From: Flavobacteriales bacterium
Lineage (GTDB): Bacteria > Bacteroidota > Bacteroidia > Flavobacteriales_E > Vicingaceae
Assembly (NCBI GenBank): GCA_905339165.1
Contig: CAJPFH010000006.1
Location: forward strand, 1 to 64,000
Length of the DNA stretch: 64,000 bases
Direction of reading: 5' to 3'
Part shown: piece after piece, positions 8,510-16,084 of the stretch
How positions within the stretch are numbered: the first letter of the stretch is position 1
How the letters are laid out: the number at the start of each line of letters is the position of its first letter
Notes under the pieces: model-generated
Database searches by the model: none
Told to the model about the DNA's origin: nothing
What the model saw: only the letters and a program-made list of their open reading frames with translations
Made by a program: the position numbers and the translations under genes

Positions 8510-9211
8510 TTATACATTAACACCAAAAACAGATCCTACCAAAGCAGATAAGCCCATTGCAATGGTTCCCCAAATTACAATTCTTATTACTGCTTTGCTT
8601 ATGCTTGAACCACCTGTTTTTGCAGAAACTGTTCCAAGAATAACCAAAGAAAGTATGGTAAATCCGTAAAGAAAATATTCCATATTTGAAACCGGAGCAA
8701 AGAGTGTTACCAAAAGAGGTAAAAGCCCACCTGCTGTAAATGCTGCACCCGAAGCAAAAGCTGCTTGTATGGGGTTTGCCTGACTTATTTCGTTGATTCC
8801 TAATTCATCACGAATATGTGTTCCTAAAGCGTCTGCCTTGGTTAATTCTTGTGCCACTTGCAATGCGGTTTCTTTTTTTAGGCCTCTTTTTACATAAATC
8901 TCAGCAAGAATTTTCATTTCTGCTTCGGGCATTTCTTTAAGTTCTTGTTTTTCTCTTTCAATGTCGGCTTTTTCAATATCGGTTTGGGAGCTTACCGAAA
9001 CATATTCTCCTGCAGCCATAGATAAAGCACCCGCTACAAGGCCTGCTATGGTTGCTAAAAGAATAGGGTATCTTGTGGTGCTGGCTGTTGCAACTCCAAT
9101 GGCAAGGCTTGATATAGAGATAATCCCGTCATTGGCTCCAAGCACTGCTGCTCTCAACCAGTTACTTCGGTGTATGTAGTGGCTGTCTAAATAATTGTCA
9201 ATAGTTATCAT
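8510..9211 (-). CDS. VIT1/CCC1-family metal (Fe2+/Mn2+) transporter
   Basis: A 233-residue inner-membrane protein of the VIT1/CCC1/nodulin-21 family, known to move Fe2+ or Mn2+ out of the cytosol in exchange for protons. The first helix has the family's signature LGANDGIISISSLAIGV and the second GALSMAAGEYVSVSSQ. Between helices 2 and 3 is a charged cytoplasmic segment rich in Glu and Lys (residues about 80-130), the metal-binding region in the family. Five membrane helices fit. It is the first gene of the minus-strand transport unit, and upstream DNA carries a repeated TTGGCGGT motif. Confidence 0.9.
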   Translation of the reverse strand: MITIDNYLDSHYIHRSNWLRAAVLGANDGIISISSLAIGVATASTTRYPILLATIAGLVAGALSMAAGEYVSVSSQTDIEKADIEREKQELKEMPEAEMKILAEIYVKRGLKKETALQVAQELTKADALGTHIRDELGINEISQANPIQAAFASGAAFTAGGLLPLLVTLFAPVSNMEYFLYGFTILSLVILGTVSAKTGGSSISKAVIRIVIWGTIAMGLSALVGSVFGVNV

Positions 9212-9231
9212 ATTCTTGTGTTTTTAAAATT

Positions 9232-9257
9232 ACCGCCAACGGGTTTATCACCGCCAA
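9232..9257 (-). promoter_or_regulatory. Direct repeat TTGGCGGT upstream of the metal-transport unit
   Basis: On the minus strand TTGGCGGT occurs twice, 18 bases apart (complements of 9250-9257 and 9232-9239), 21-46 bases before the VIT start codon. GC-rich octamers stand out in this AT-rich gap. It could be an operator for a metal-responsive regulator or overlap the -33 region. Confidence 0.3.
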
Positions 9258-9276
9258 AATCAAAAAGAAGTTTAAA

Positions 9277-10827
9277 TTAATCAAGTTCAAACTTAATGCC
9301 TTGAGCGAGGGGTAAATCGTTTCCGTAATTAAGGGTATTGGTTTGTCTTCTCATGTAAATTTTCCATGCATCGGAGCCCGATTCTCTACCTCCTCCTGTT
9401 TCTTTCTCTCCGCCAAAAGCTCCTCCTATTTCTGCTCCACTGGTTCCTATGTTTACGTTGGCAATGCCGCAATCCGAACCTTCGCAGCTAAGAAATTTTT
9501 CGGCTTCACGTATGTTTAGTGTCATAATAGCAGAAGAAAGACCTTGCTTTACTCCATTTTGCATGGCAATAGCTTCCTCTAAATGTTGGTATTTCAATAC
9601 GTATAGTATGGGAGCAAAGGTTTCTTCCTGCACGGTACGGTAGTGGTTTTCTACCTCCACAATAGCAGGCTTTACATAGCAACGGCTTTCAAAATCCAAT
9701 ACCCCTCCTTCAACTAGTATTTTCCCTCCTTCTTTTTTTACGTTTTCAAGGGCATTAAGGTAAAGTTCTACCGCATTAGTATCTATGAGAGGGCCAACGT
9801 GGTTGCTACTGTCTAATGGATTGCCTATTTTAAGTTGAGAGTATGCTTTTACCAAACGCTGTTTTACATCTTCAAAAATACTTTCATGAATCATTAATCT
9901 TCTGGTAGAAGTGCACCGTTGCCCTGCAGTACCTACTGCTCCAAACACCATGGCGGGAATACACATATTTAAATCGGCATGTTGAGAAACAATAATGGCG
10001 TTGTTTCCTCCCAATTCAAGTAAACTTCGGCCTAAGCGTTCGCCTACGGCAGCTCCTACTTTTTTGCCCATACGGGTAGAACCGGTGGCTGAAACAAGGG
10101 GCACGCGTTCATCTTTAGAAAGTAACTCGCCCATTTTATAGTTTCCAATGACCAAACAAGAAACCCCATCGGGCACATTGTTTTTTTCAAAAACTTCGTT
10201 AATGATGTGTTGGCAAGCAATGGCACAAAGCGGGGTTTTTTCCGATGGTTTCCAAATGCAAACATCACCGCAAACCCATGCCAATGCTGTATTCCAACTC
10301 CAAACGGCCACCGGAAAATTAAAGGCCGAAATAATACCTACAATACCCAGCGGATGCCATTGTTCGTACATGCGGTGTTTGGGTCGTTCGCTGTGCATGG
10401 TAAGCCCGTAGAGTTGTCGCGACAAACCTACTGCAAAATCGCAGATGTCAATTATTTCCTGTACTTCGCCTAAGCCTTCCTGTAAAGATTTTCCCATTTC
10501 GTACGATACGAGTTTGCCAAGCGGCTCTTTATACTTTCTAAACGCTTCGCCCATCTGGCGTATTACTTCTCCTCTTTTGGGGGCAGGTACGTTACGCCAC
10601 TGTAAGAAGGCTTCTTCGGCTTTTTTAATGCATGCTTCGTATTCCATTTCGGTAGCCGAAGTAACTGAGGCAATTCTTTTTCCGTCAACAGGAGAGAAAG
10701 ATTCAATTTTTTCTCCGCGGGTGGCAAACCAGTGTTTTCCGGCTGCAGCTCCCTTGTTTTCGGGTTTAATGCCCAGTGTTTGCAATATTTCTTTTATTGC
10801 GTTTTCTTGTGTGGTAACGGTTGACAT
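9277..10827 (-). CDS. ALDH7-type (antiquitin-like) aldehyde dehydrogenase
   Basis: About 516 residues from the chosen start; an NAD(P)-dependent dehydrogenase most like alpha-aminoadipic semialdehyde dehydrogenase, which acts in lysine catabolism. Family landmarks are clear: EQWHPLGIVGIISAFNFPVA, LLELGGNNAII with the general base Glu, TAGQRCTSTRR with the catalytic Cys, and GAEIGGAFGGEKETGGGRES near the end. An ATG at 10902 would add 25 residues, but a perfect -7 box (complement of 10847-10854) lies inside that extension, so the ATG at 10827 (MSTVTTQ) is preferred. No other lysine-degradation genes adjoin it, so the physiological aldehyde is uncertain. Confidence 0.9.
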   Translation of the reverse strand: MSTVTTQENAIKEILQTLGIKPENKGAAAGKHWFATRGEKIESFSPVDGKRIASVTSATEMEYEACIKKAEEAFLQWRNVPAPKRGEVIRQMGEAFRKYKEPLGKLVSYEMGKSLQEGLGEVQEIIDICDFAVGLSRQLYGLTMHSERPKHRMYEQWHPLGIVGIISAFNFPVAVWSWNTALAWVCGDVCIWKPSEKTPLCAIACQHIINEVFEKNNVPDGVSCLVIGNYKMGELLSKDERVPLVSATGSTRMGKKVGAAVGERLGRSLLELGGNNAIIVSQHADLNMCIPAMVFGAVGTAGQRCTSTRRLMIHESIFEDVKQRLVKAYSQLKIGNPLDSSNHVGPLIDTNAVELYLNALENVKKEGGKILVEGGVLDFESRCYVKPAIVEVENHYRTVQEETFAPILYVLKYQHLEEAIAMQNGVKQGLSSAIMTLNIREAEKFLSCEGSDCGIANVNIGTSGAEIGGAFGGEKETGGGRESGSDAWKIYMRRQTNTLNYGNDLPLAQGIKFELD

Positions 10828-10846
10828 ATTTGGTTTTTTTGGGTCA

Positions 10847-10854
10847 CAAAGGTA
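10847..10854 (-). promoter_or_regulatory. -7 box for the aldehyde dehydrogenase
   Basis: The minus strand reads TACCTTTG, a perfect TAnnTTTG, 19 bases before the ATG at 10827. It decides the start codon, because it lies inside the longer open frame that begins at 10902. Confidence 0.45.
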
Positions 10855-10937
10855 AGCATCTTTAAAGAAAGAAAATTTTACATATAAATTGCCAATCTTC
10901 AACTTTACAGATATTGGGTTTTTATTAATCTTGCACT

Positions 10938-11525
10938 ATGTTATTAGATGTAGCATTTGATTATTGGAGTTGGGTAGTAATTCCCCTGCTCATATTTTTT
11001 GCCCGATTAATAGATGTTTCGCTGGCTACTATGCGCCACATATTGGTAGGAAAGGGCATGAAGCATATTGTCCCTTTTTTGGGGTTTTTCGAAGTGCTTA
11101 TTTGGTTACTTGCTATTACACAGGTAATGCAAAACCTTACCAATGTAGTATGTTATGTGGCCTGGGCGGCCGGCTTTTCTACCGGAACGTATTTGGGAAT
11201 GGTAATAGAAGAAAAAATAGCCTTAGGGTATCAGATGGTAAGAATTATTACCAACCAGCAAAGCGAAGAATTGATAGAAGAATTAAAGAAACAAGGACAT
11301 GGAGTAACCGTGGTTCCTGCACAAGGAGCAATGGGCCCTGTAAAAATGGTTTTTACGGTGGTTAAACGGAAAGATGTAAACGCAGTAATAAAACAAATTC
11401 GGGAATTTAATCCTCAATCTTTTTTTTCGGTAGAGGATATACGAAATACAAGTGCAGGAGTGTTTTCTAATAATGGGAGTGCCAGTGTTATCGGAAATTT
11501 ATTTAGTATCAGAAAAGGGAAATAG
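10938..11525 (+). CDS. UPF0316/DUF2179-family membrane protein
   Basis: A 195-residue protein with three N-terminal membrane helices (residues about 10-90) containing the family signature FFARLIDVSLATMRHILVGKG, then a cytoplasmic DUF2179 domain (about 95-170) with MVRIITNQQ and KMVFTVVKRKD. DUF2179 domains are thought to bind small ligands, possibly nucleotides, but no function is established. It is transcribed divergently from the aldehyde dehydrogenase and converges on the ChaN-like gene with a 5-base gap. Length is normal for the family. Confidence 0.85.
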   Translation: MLLDVAFDYWSWVVIPLLIFFARLIDVSLATMRHILVGKGMKHIVPFLGFFEVLIWLLAITQVMQNLTNVVCYVAWAAGFSTGTYLGMVIEEKIALGYQMVRIITNQQSEELIEELKKQGHGVTVVPAQGAMGPVKMVFTVVKRKDVNAVIKQIREFNPQSFFSVEDIRNTSAGVFSNNGSASVIGNLFSIRKGK

Positions 11526-11530
11526 TTTTT

Positions 11531-12388
11531 TTAATATGTTTTAGTCATACTGGCCGGAACGCAAATAATATAATCTGCCTGGCCTTTATGTTCATCATTT
11601 AATTTGCTTACATTATCTTGCTCAACAGTGGTAATGGTGGCTACATTCAGTTTGGGTTTTTTGTCTTTTATGTACCAAACAATGCCCTGGTAGTTATTGG
11701 AATGGTATGCCCCGTTATAATGAATGAAAATACCCTCTTTAATTATATTTTCTAAAATAAAATGAGCCATGGTAGCATCTTTTAGAGCTTGCGATTTTGG
11801 GATATTATCTCCACCATGTCCGCCCATCATGGCTAACATATCTTTGTAGCAAGCCAATTCCGGGTCATATTTAATGGGAAGGGGAGCTATCCATTTTTTA
11901 GCTTCTTTGCTCACATCGTTTAACGCTTCCAGTCCGCTTTTATACACTATGTTGGCGTATCTGCGGGGTACATTGGCGGCTACAAAAGAGAGTTTGTTTT
12001 TTTTGGCAAAATCGAGTAAAGGCTGATAATCGGTTTCGTTATTAGGCCACAGGCGGGCTTGTTCTTTAAATGTTTTGTAGGTTATTTGGTCTTTTAAATA
12101 TTCGTTTAGTAATTCCTGATTATCGGCTTCGTACATTTCTGCTCCCAACACCATTTTATCATTGTATTTTTCAAAAAGGTCTTTGGTTATTTCGTATTCC
12201 ATCCAATGCGAAATGGGGTTGTTGTGTAATTCGCCAATAAACAGAACATCAGCTTTAGCGGTATTTTCCAGCATGGTTTGGTAAGAAACCTCTATGCCGT
12301 TTTTATCAAAAATTTTATAGGCCGGTTTTTCTTGAGCAAACAAAGCGATGCTAAATAAACAGGCAAAAGCAAACAATAGTTTTTTCAT
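11531..12388 (-). CDS. ChaN-like (haem-regulated) exported protein
   Basis: A 285-residue protein with a cleavable signal peptide (ends SIALFAQE). ChaN proteins are iron- or haem-regulated; Campylobacter ChaN binds two cofacial haems. Family landmarks are GELHNNPISHWMEYEI, LGAEMYEADNQ, and AANVPRRY. A His-rich stretch MMGGHGGD occurs mid-protein, followed by MAHFILENI. Most ChaN proteins are lipoproteins; this one has no lipobox cysteine, so it is probably periplasmic or secreted. No haem-uptake operon surrounds it, though hemE is 1.6 kb away. Confidence 0.8.
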   Translation of the reverse strand: MKKLLFAFACLFSIALFAQEKPAYKIFDKNGIEVSYQTMLENTAKADVLFIGELHNNPISHWMEYEITKDLFEKYNDKMVLGAEMYEADNQELLNEYLKDQITYKTFKEQARLWPNNETDYQPLLDFAKKNKLSFVAANVPRRYANIVYKSGLEALNDVSKEAKKWIAPLPIKYDPELACYKDMLAMMGGHGGDNIPKSQALKDATMAHFILENIIKEGIFIHYNGAYHSNNYQGIVWYIKDKKPKLNVATITTVEQDNVSKLNDEHKGQADYIICVPASMTKTY

Positions 12389-12474
12389 AAATAAAATTTT
12401 TACAAAGGTGCAAACTTTTCTGCAACACCTATGCCGAATTTGTATGGGCGTTTAAAAAAACGGATGAATGGTAT

Positions 12475-13062
12475 TTACTCGTTGAATTTATCGAATAACA
12501 CTCTAAAACGAACACTTCGGGAGTATTTTTTAAAGCTATTTGTAGGTAAAAAACGCATCTCTGTGTTTAGAATCAGTTCGGGCTTATAGGTATTCATCCA
12601 TTCGTTAAAAACAACATCGGTGGTAGTAAACGAGTAGCGGTAACGAAACTTATGCGAGTTTATCGCTTCGGCAAAAAATTTCTCAAATTCTTTTATCTCA
12701 ATGTTGTTTTTTGCCAACATCAATTTTAAACTTTCGGGTTTAAATTTTTCTTGGTTGGTTATGAGTGTATAATTACATACCACCGATGATGGGGCTGATT
12801 TAACGGAGTAATACGTATGATCCATCAAAATTTTTCCTTTCCCCTTTTTTAGTTTGTATACAAAGGGGCCGGCAAAATAAATAGTGGTATCTCCTTTTAA
12901 AAAAACTTTTACAAATGTGGCAGGACCTTTAGGTCCTTTTGATGAGACATTTCCTTTTCCTGTACCTCCTCCGGCTCCGGCAGGGGCCACGCGGCACGAA
13001 CTAATTAGGAGGACAAAAATAGTTGTTGCAAAAAAGGAGATATTCCATTTCATCATATTCAA
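12475..13062 (-). CDS. Hypothetical lipoprotein, Gly/Lys-rich linker
   Basis: A 195-residue protein of unknown function. The signal peptide ends LLISSC, a lipobox with the lipidated Cys at about residue 23, followed by a flexible Gly-, Pro- and Lys-rich linker (APAGAGGGTGKGNVSSKGPK). The remainder is a mixed alpha/beta domain with no recognised motif and no Cys pairs. Its start overlaps the stop of the upstream lipoprotein gene by 4 bases, so the two are translationally coupled and likely act together in the envelope. Confidence 0.65.
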   Translation of the reverse strand: MNMMKWNISFFATTIFVLLISSCRVAPAGAGGGTGKGNVSSKGPKGPATFVKVFLKGDTTIYFAGPFVYKLKKGKGKILMDHTYYSVKSAPSSVVCNYTLITNQEKFKPESLKLMLAKNNIEIKEFEKFFAEAINSHKFRYRYSFTTTDVVFNEWMNTYKPELILNTEMRFLPTNSFKKYSRSVRFRVLFDKFNE

Positions 13063-13562
13063 TGTACTTTTTTTGAAAAAAAGCTTTCTAAATTATTGTA
13101 GTAGGCTTTTGTGTTGGTAGAATCTGTGCTTACGTAATCGTACATCAAAATCAATCCGCTTTTAGGCTCGTCAAAAACTACTCGACTTAAATAAAAATTA
13201 TTCTTCTTAAGAAAAAAAGCCTGGCATTTTGTTTTAGCGGTAAAAGTTTTATCAGCCAACCAAACAAAGGACGAATCGTTTATTTGATAGGCATTAAATT
13301 CCGAAGAATGTATTTCGGAACTGGCTCCAATAAATACTCTGTAATTTTTGCTTTTGTTAGCAATGGTACGGTTCAGGTAAATTTCGGCATCGAGCTTACA
13401 ACATTCTTTGTATTCATCAACCTTTTCTTTGGGTACCGGATAAAAATTTTCCTCACCGGGGTCAAGTTTATAAATACTGTACATGCCAAATGGCACTTCC
13501 TTTTTTGATTTACACGCAAATAATATTAGAATAAAAAACAAATACCCTAAAACAGATTTCAT
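13059..13562 (-). CDS. Hypothetical lipoprotein
   Basis: A 167-residue protein of unknown function. Its signal peptide carries the lipobox ILFAC (Cys16) followed by KSKKEVPF, so it should be a membrane-anchored lipoprotein. Two further cysteines lie adjacent (ECCK) near residue 54 and another at about residue 113. The domain has several beta-like segments and an SYNTYKAYYNNLESFF-type helical tail without known motif. It is the upstream partner of the overlapping lipoprotein gene at 12475-13062. Confidence 0.6.
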   Translation of the reverse strand: MKSVLGYLFFILILFACKSKKEVPFGMYSIYKLDPGEENFYPVPKEKVDEYKECCKLDAEIYLNRTIANKSKNYRVFIGASSEIHSSEFNAYQINDSSFVWLADKTFTAKTKCQAFFLKKNNFYLSRVVFDEPKSGLILMYDYVSTDSTNTKAYYNNLESFFSKKVH

Positions 13563-13584
13563 AGTTTATGAATTTAGAAAAAAT

Positions 13585-13615
13585 AAAAAAAGCAGCATTT
13601 ACAGCTGCTTTTTTT
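13585..13615 (-). terminator. Hairpin terminator after the TRL-like gene
   Basis: A GCAGC/GCTGC stem with a 7-base loop is flanked by A and T runs that extend the pairing to 12 base pairs. It lies 18 bases after the TRL-like stop; the flanking A run gives the U-tract on the minus transcript, and the structure could also work in the other direction. Confidence 0.75.
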
Positions 13616-13632
13616 AAAAAATGCAAGAAAAA

Positions 13633-13914
13633 TTATTCTCCTGTAACAGTAGTTTCGTGAGTAATAATAATTCCTAATACGTTTTTGTTAGTGTAATCAA
13701 CAGTAGCAATTTTGTTGATACCGCCATTTTTAGCGGCTGATTGTAAACCAAAATCAACACCAAAACAAAGGATGTGGAAGTAGCAAGTACCTGAAGATTT
13801 ACCTACTTTAGATCCAATTGAATTTTGTGTAACCATGCTTGGTCTTGTGTACGAACAAGATGCCATTAAAGCACCTGCAGCAACTAACATTAATACGTTT
13901 CTTACTTTTTTCAT
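13633..13914 (-). CDS. TRL-like family lipoprotein
   Basis: A 93-residue exported protein with a lipobox LMASC (Cys20). It matches the TRL-like family (first named from a tRNA-associated locus): GSKVGKSSG, then GLQSAAKNGGINKIATVDY and a C-terminal TTVTGE are the family's hallmarks. In family members the core resembles a short glycine-rich envelope protein of unknown role. Two extra cysteines (CYFHILC) lie mid-protein. It has its own terminator downstream; a near-consensus -7 box (TATACTTG) lies upstream on the minus strand. Confidence 0.8.
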   Translation of the reverse strand: MKKVRNVLMLVAAGALMASCSYTRPSMVTQNSIGSKVGKSSGTCYFHILCFGVDFGLQSAAKNGGINKIATVDYTNKNVLGIIITHETTVTGE

Positions 13915-14024
13915 AATTAAGGGTTTTGGGTTTTACTTAAAATTTAGTGGCAAGTATAGGTATTTATTTTTTTATGTACAAAAAATTATTTGTAAATCTA
14001 TATTATTTATGGTAAAGTACGTAT

Positions 14025-15059
14025 TTATACATAGGGGTAGGTTCTTACAAAATCGGCAAGTTTAGCTACGTTTTCAATAGGAGTTCCGGGTAAAATACCA
14101 TGCCCTAAATTAAAAATGTATCCCTTTTTGTTTTCAACGCTTTTTAAAAGTTTTGAGGCGTGTTTTTCAATCGTTTTCCAATCGGCAAAAAGCAAGGTGG
14201 GGTCTAGGTTTCCCTGAACAGCTACTTCGTAATTTAATTCTTTCCAAGCATTGGCAAGGTTGGTTTTCCAGTCTATACCCACCACATTGGTACCAGTGGC
14301 TTTAAAATGATGTAGCAGATGAGAGGTGTTGGTGCCAAAAAGAATAACAGGAACCGAACTTTTTGCTTTAATTTTTTTAATCATATTCAACATGTGTGGA
14401 TGCACATAGTCTAGATAATCGTCTTCGCTTAAAATACCCACCCAGCTATCAAAAATTTGAATAGCTGCCGCACCGCATTCTGCCTGAAAAGTAAGATATT
14501 CGGCCATGCTTTCTGCTAAAAAATTCAATAGTTTATTCCAAGCCTCCGTGTGATTATACATCATTTTTTTTAGTTCAATGTAGCTTTTAGAGCCCCCCCC
14601 TTCAATCATGTAGCTGGCTAAGGTAAAAGGAGCTCCTGCAAAACCAATGCAAGGCACATTCAGTTCTTTTTTTAGCATTTGCAAGGCTTTCCCTGTAAAA
14701 TGCAAATGTTCTGAGGCGTTAATGGGCTTTAATTTTTCAACGTCTGTTTTATTACGAATCGGATTATTAATTACGGGACCTACACCTCCTTTGTACCAAA
14801 AATCAATTCCCATTGGCCCGAGCGGAATAAGAATATCGGAAAAAACAATGGCTGCATCTAAGTTAAATTGCTTTATGGGGAGAAGCGTAACTTGTGTAAT
14901 TAATTCCGGATTTTGGCAAATTTCAATCATAGAATATTTGTCTTTAATAGCCATATATTCTTTTTGGTAACGCCCCGCCTGACGCATAAACCAAACGGGC
15001 GTATGCGAAACAGGCTCTTTGCGACAGGCTTTTAAAAAAGTATCGTTAAATGCACTCAT
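14025..15059 (-). CDS. hemE: Uroporphyrinogen decarboxylase
   Basis: A 344-residue cytoplasmic enzyme that converts uroporphyrinogen III to coproporphyrinogen III by removing four acetate carboxyl groups in haem synthesis. The N-terminal PVWFMRQAGRY holds the conserved arginines that bind the substrate, and GPMGIDFW, FAGAPFTLASYMIEGGGSK and the C-terminal FNLGHGILPGTP are diagnostic. Length is normal. An eight-C run near 14586 encodes the Gly-rich loop and keeps the frame open. It stands apart from other haem genes here. Confidence 0.95.
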   Translation of the reverse strand: MSAFNDTFLKACRKEPVSHTPVWFMRQAGRYQKEYMAIKDKYSMIEICQNPELITQVTLLPIKQFNLDAAIVFSDILIPLGPMGIDFWYKGGVGPVINNPIRNKTDVEKLKPINASEHLHFTGKALQMLKKELNVPCIGFAGAPFTLASYMIEGGGSKSYIELKKMMYNHTEAWNKLLNFLAESMAEYLTFQAECGAAAIQIFDSWVGILSEDDYLDYVHPHMLNMIKKIKAKSSVPVILFGTNTSHLLHHFKATGTNVVGIDWKTNLANAWKELNYEVAVQGNLDPTLLFADWKTIEKHASKLLKSVENKKGYIFNLGHGILPGTPIENVAKLADFVRTYPYV

Positions 15060-15110
15060 TTTTTTTAAAAATATTTTGACAAAGAAAACAATTATATAAG
15101 ACTATCGTTT

Positions 15111-15461
15111 TTAAAATTCTTTTTTAACGATTAAAATATAATTGTTTTCAATAGGAAGATAGCCCATTTCGTAGCAATAATAGTAAGAACTGCCTTTTTG
15201 TGTAGTATAAATAGTGGTAAAGTAATTAAAGTCAAAACCGTCTTTTAAAAGCGTATCTCTAAGCACTTTGTTTTTTTCGCCCTTAAACCGGGCCTCTAAA
15301 ATACGCTTGTTTTTACGAAGAATGTTGTTTACGTTCCTCATATAGCTTGTGCTATCGCTGTTTAGCTTATTGTTGAAAGCATTGCGGCATGCATCGGAAC
15401 AAAACCGCTTATCGGCTCGACCCACTATGGCTTCTCCGCATTCGGAACATTGTTTTTTCAT
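15111..15461 (-). CDS. Zinc-ribbon protein of unknown function
   Basis: A 116-residue protein. The first 26 residues form a zinc ribbon: CSEC at 4-7 and CSDAC at 21-25, with KRFCSDACRNAFNN, a pattern like the DUF2116 ribbon. The rest is a basic helical segment (RNVNNILRKNKRILEAR) and a beta-rich tail. It has no catalytic motif. A basic, ribbon-bearing protein divergent from ssb suggests nucleic-acid binding, but that is inference. The shared upstream region has inverted repeats that could be its own operator. Confidence 0.6.
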   Translation of the reverse strand: MKKQCSECGEAIVGRADKRFCSDACRNAFNNKLNSDSTSYMRNVNNILRKNKRILEARFKGEKNKVLRDTLLKDGFDFNYFTTIYTTQKGSSYYYCYEMGYLPIENNYILIVKKEF

Positions 15462-15474
15462 AATCTGTTTATTC

Positions 15475-15524
15475 GTTTACAAACGGTAGTAAATGTTTGT
15501 AAATATATACAAACGTATGTAAAT
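15475..15524. promoter_or_regulatory. Inverted-repeat cluster between the zinc-ribbon gene and ssb
   Basis: TTTACAAAC (15476-15484) and GTTTGTAAA (15495-15503) form a perfect 9-base inverted repeat with a 10-base spacer. A second, imperfect one follows (TACAAAC/GTATGTA, 15508-15521). The minus strand of the second contains TACGTTTG, a TAnnTTTG match that could be the -7 box of the zinc-ribbon gene. Confidence 0.45.
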
Positions 15525-15627
15525 GACCAAAAACCGAGTAAACATTTTTGCTGTACCCATTTTTGCCCCATCGTTCTTAAACCAAAAACAGAAATCAATT
15601 AATGTTAAACTATAAAATTTATGTATT

Positions 15628-15975
15628 ATGAAAAGTATGAGAAACAAAGTGCAATTAATCGGCAACTTAGGGATTAACCCCGAAATGATGGATTTGCAAA
15701 AAGGACAAAAACTAGCTAAATTTTCGCTGGCCACTAACGAATCGTATTATAATGCGAGTGGTGATAAAATAACCGATACGCAATGGCATCAGTTGGTTGC
15801 GTGGGGAAAAGTAGCCGAGCGTGTAGAGAAACTGCTAAAAAAAGGTACCGAAGTAGCCATAGAAGGCAAATTAGTAAACCGCAGCTACGAAGATAAAGCT
15901 GGAAATAAACGCTACGTAACCGAAGTAGTGGTTAATGATTTCCTTCTTTTAGGAGGCAGAAAAGAAACGAATTAG
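15628..15975 (+). CDS. ssb: Single-stranded DNA-binding protein, short form
   Basis: A 115-residue OB-fold protein that binds single-stranded DNA as a tetramer in replication, repair and recombination. The N-terminal NKVQLIGNLG, the aromatic/W stretch TQWHQLVAWGKVAE and KGTEVAIEGKLVNRSYEDKAG are clear SSB signatures. It ends just after the OB fold at GGRKETN, without the acidic tail (usually ending DDDIPF) through which SSB recruits partner proteins. Short SSBs like this are often a second, accessory copy for DNA uptake or mobile elements; a full-length ssb probably lies elsewhere. Confidence 0.92.
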   Translation: MKSMRNKVQLIGNLGINPEMMDLQKGQKLAKFSLATNESYYNASGDKITDTQWHQLVAWGKVAERVEKLLKKGTEVAIEGKLVNRSYEDKAGNKRYVTEVVVNDFLLLGGRKETN

Positions 15976-15992
15976 TGCCCTTATCGTTTTGT

Positions 15993-16026
15993 AAAAAAGC
16001 TCACAAACATTTTGTGAGCTTTTTTT
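15993..16026 (+). terminator. Rho-independent terminator after ssb
   Basis: A 15-base-pair stem (AAAAAAGCTCACAAA with TTTGTGAGCTTTTTT) and a 3-base loop, followed directly by a T run. It starts 17 bases after the ssb stop and ends just before the MarR operator. Confidence 0.85.
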
Positions 16027-16032
16027 ATTTAT

Positions 16033-16052
16033 ATATTTGTTGCAACAAATAT
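16033..16052. promoter_or_regulatory. Perfect 20-bp palindrome, probable MarR operator
   Basis: ATATTTGTTGCAACAAATAT is a perfect 20-base palindrome with the TTGCAA centre common in MarR-family operators. Its TTTG and TTG overlap the -33 region 20-23 bases upstream of the TAGCTTTG -7 box, so bound MarR would block RNA polymerase. It lies 33 bases before the marR start codon. Confidence 0.7.
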
Positions 16053-16062
16053 TGTTTTTGTT

Positions 16063-16070
16063 TAGCTTTG
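16063..16070 (+). promoter_or_regulatory. -7 box of the marR-pirin operon
   Basis: TAGCTTTG is a perfect TAnnTTTG. The paired -33 TTG lies inside the palindrome at 16033-16052, at the spacing expected in Bacteroidota. Confidence 0.5.
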
Positions 16071-16084
16071 TAAAAAAATGAAAA

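Noticed and set aside
10828-10902. Longer N-terminus for the aldehyde dehydrogenase
   Set aside because: A perfect -7 promoter box lies inside it, and ALDH7 homologues begin near MSTVTTQ, so the extra 25 residues are probably not translated.
14580-14600. Eight-C run in hemE as a possible frameshift
   Set aside because: It encodes the Gly-rich loop of the conserved GGGSK motif and the frame is open and normal on both sides.
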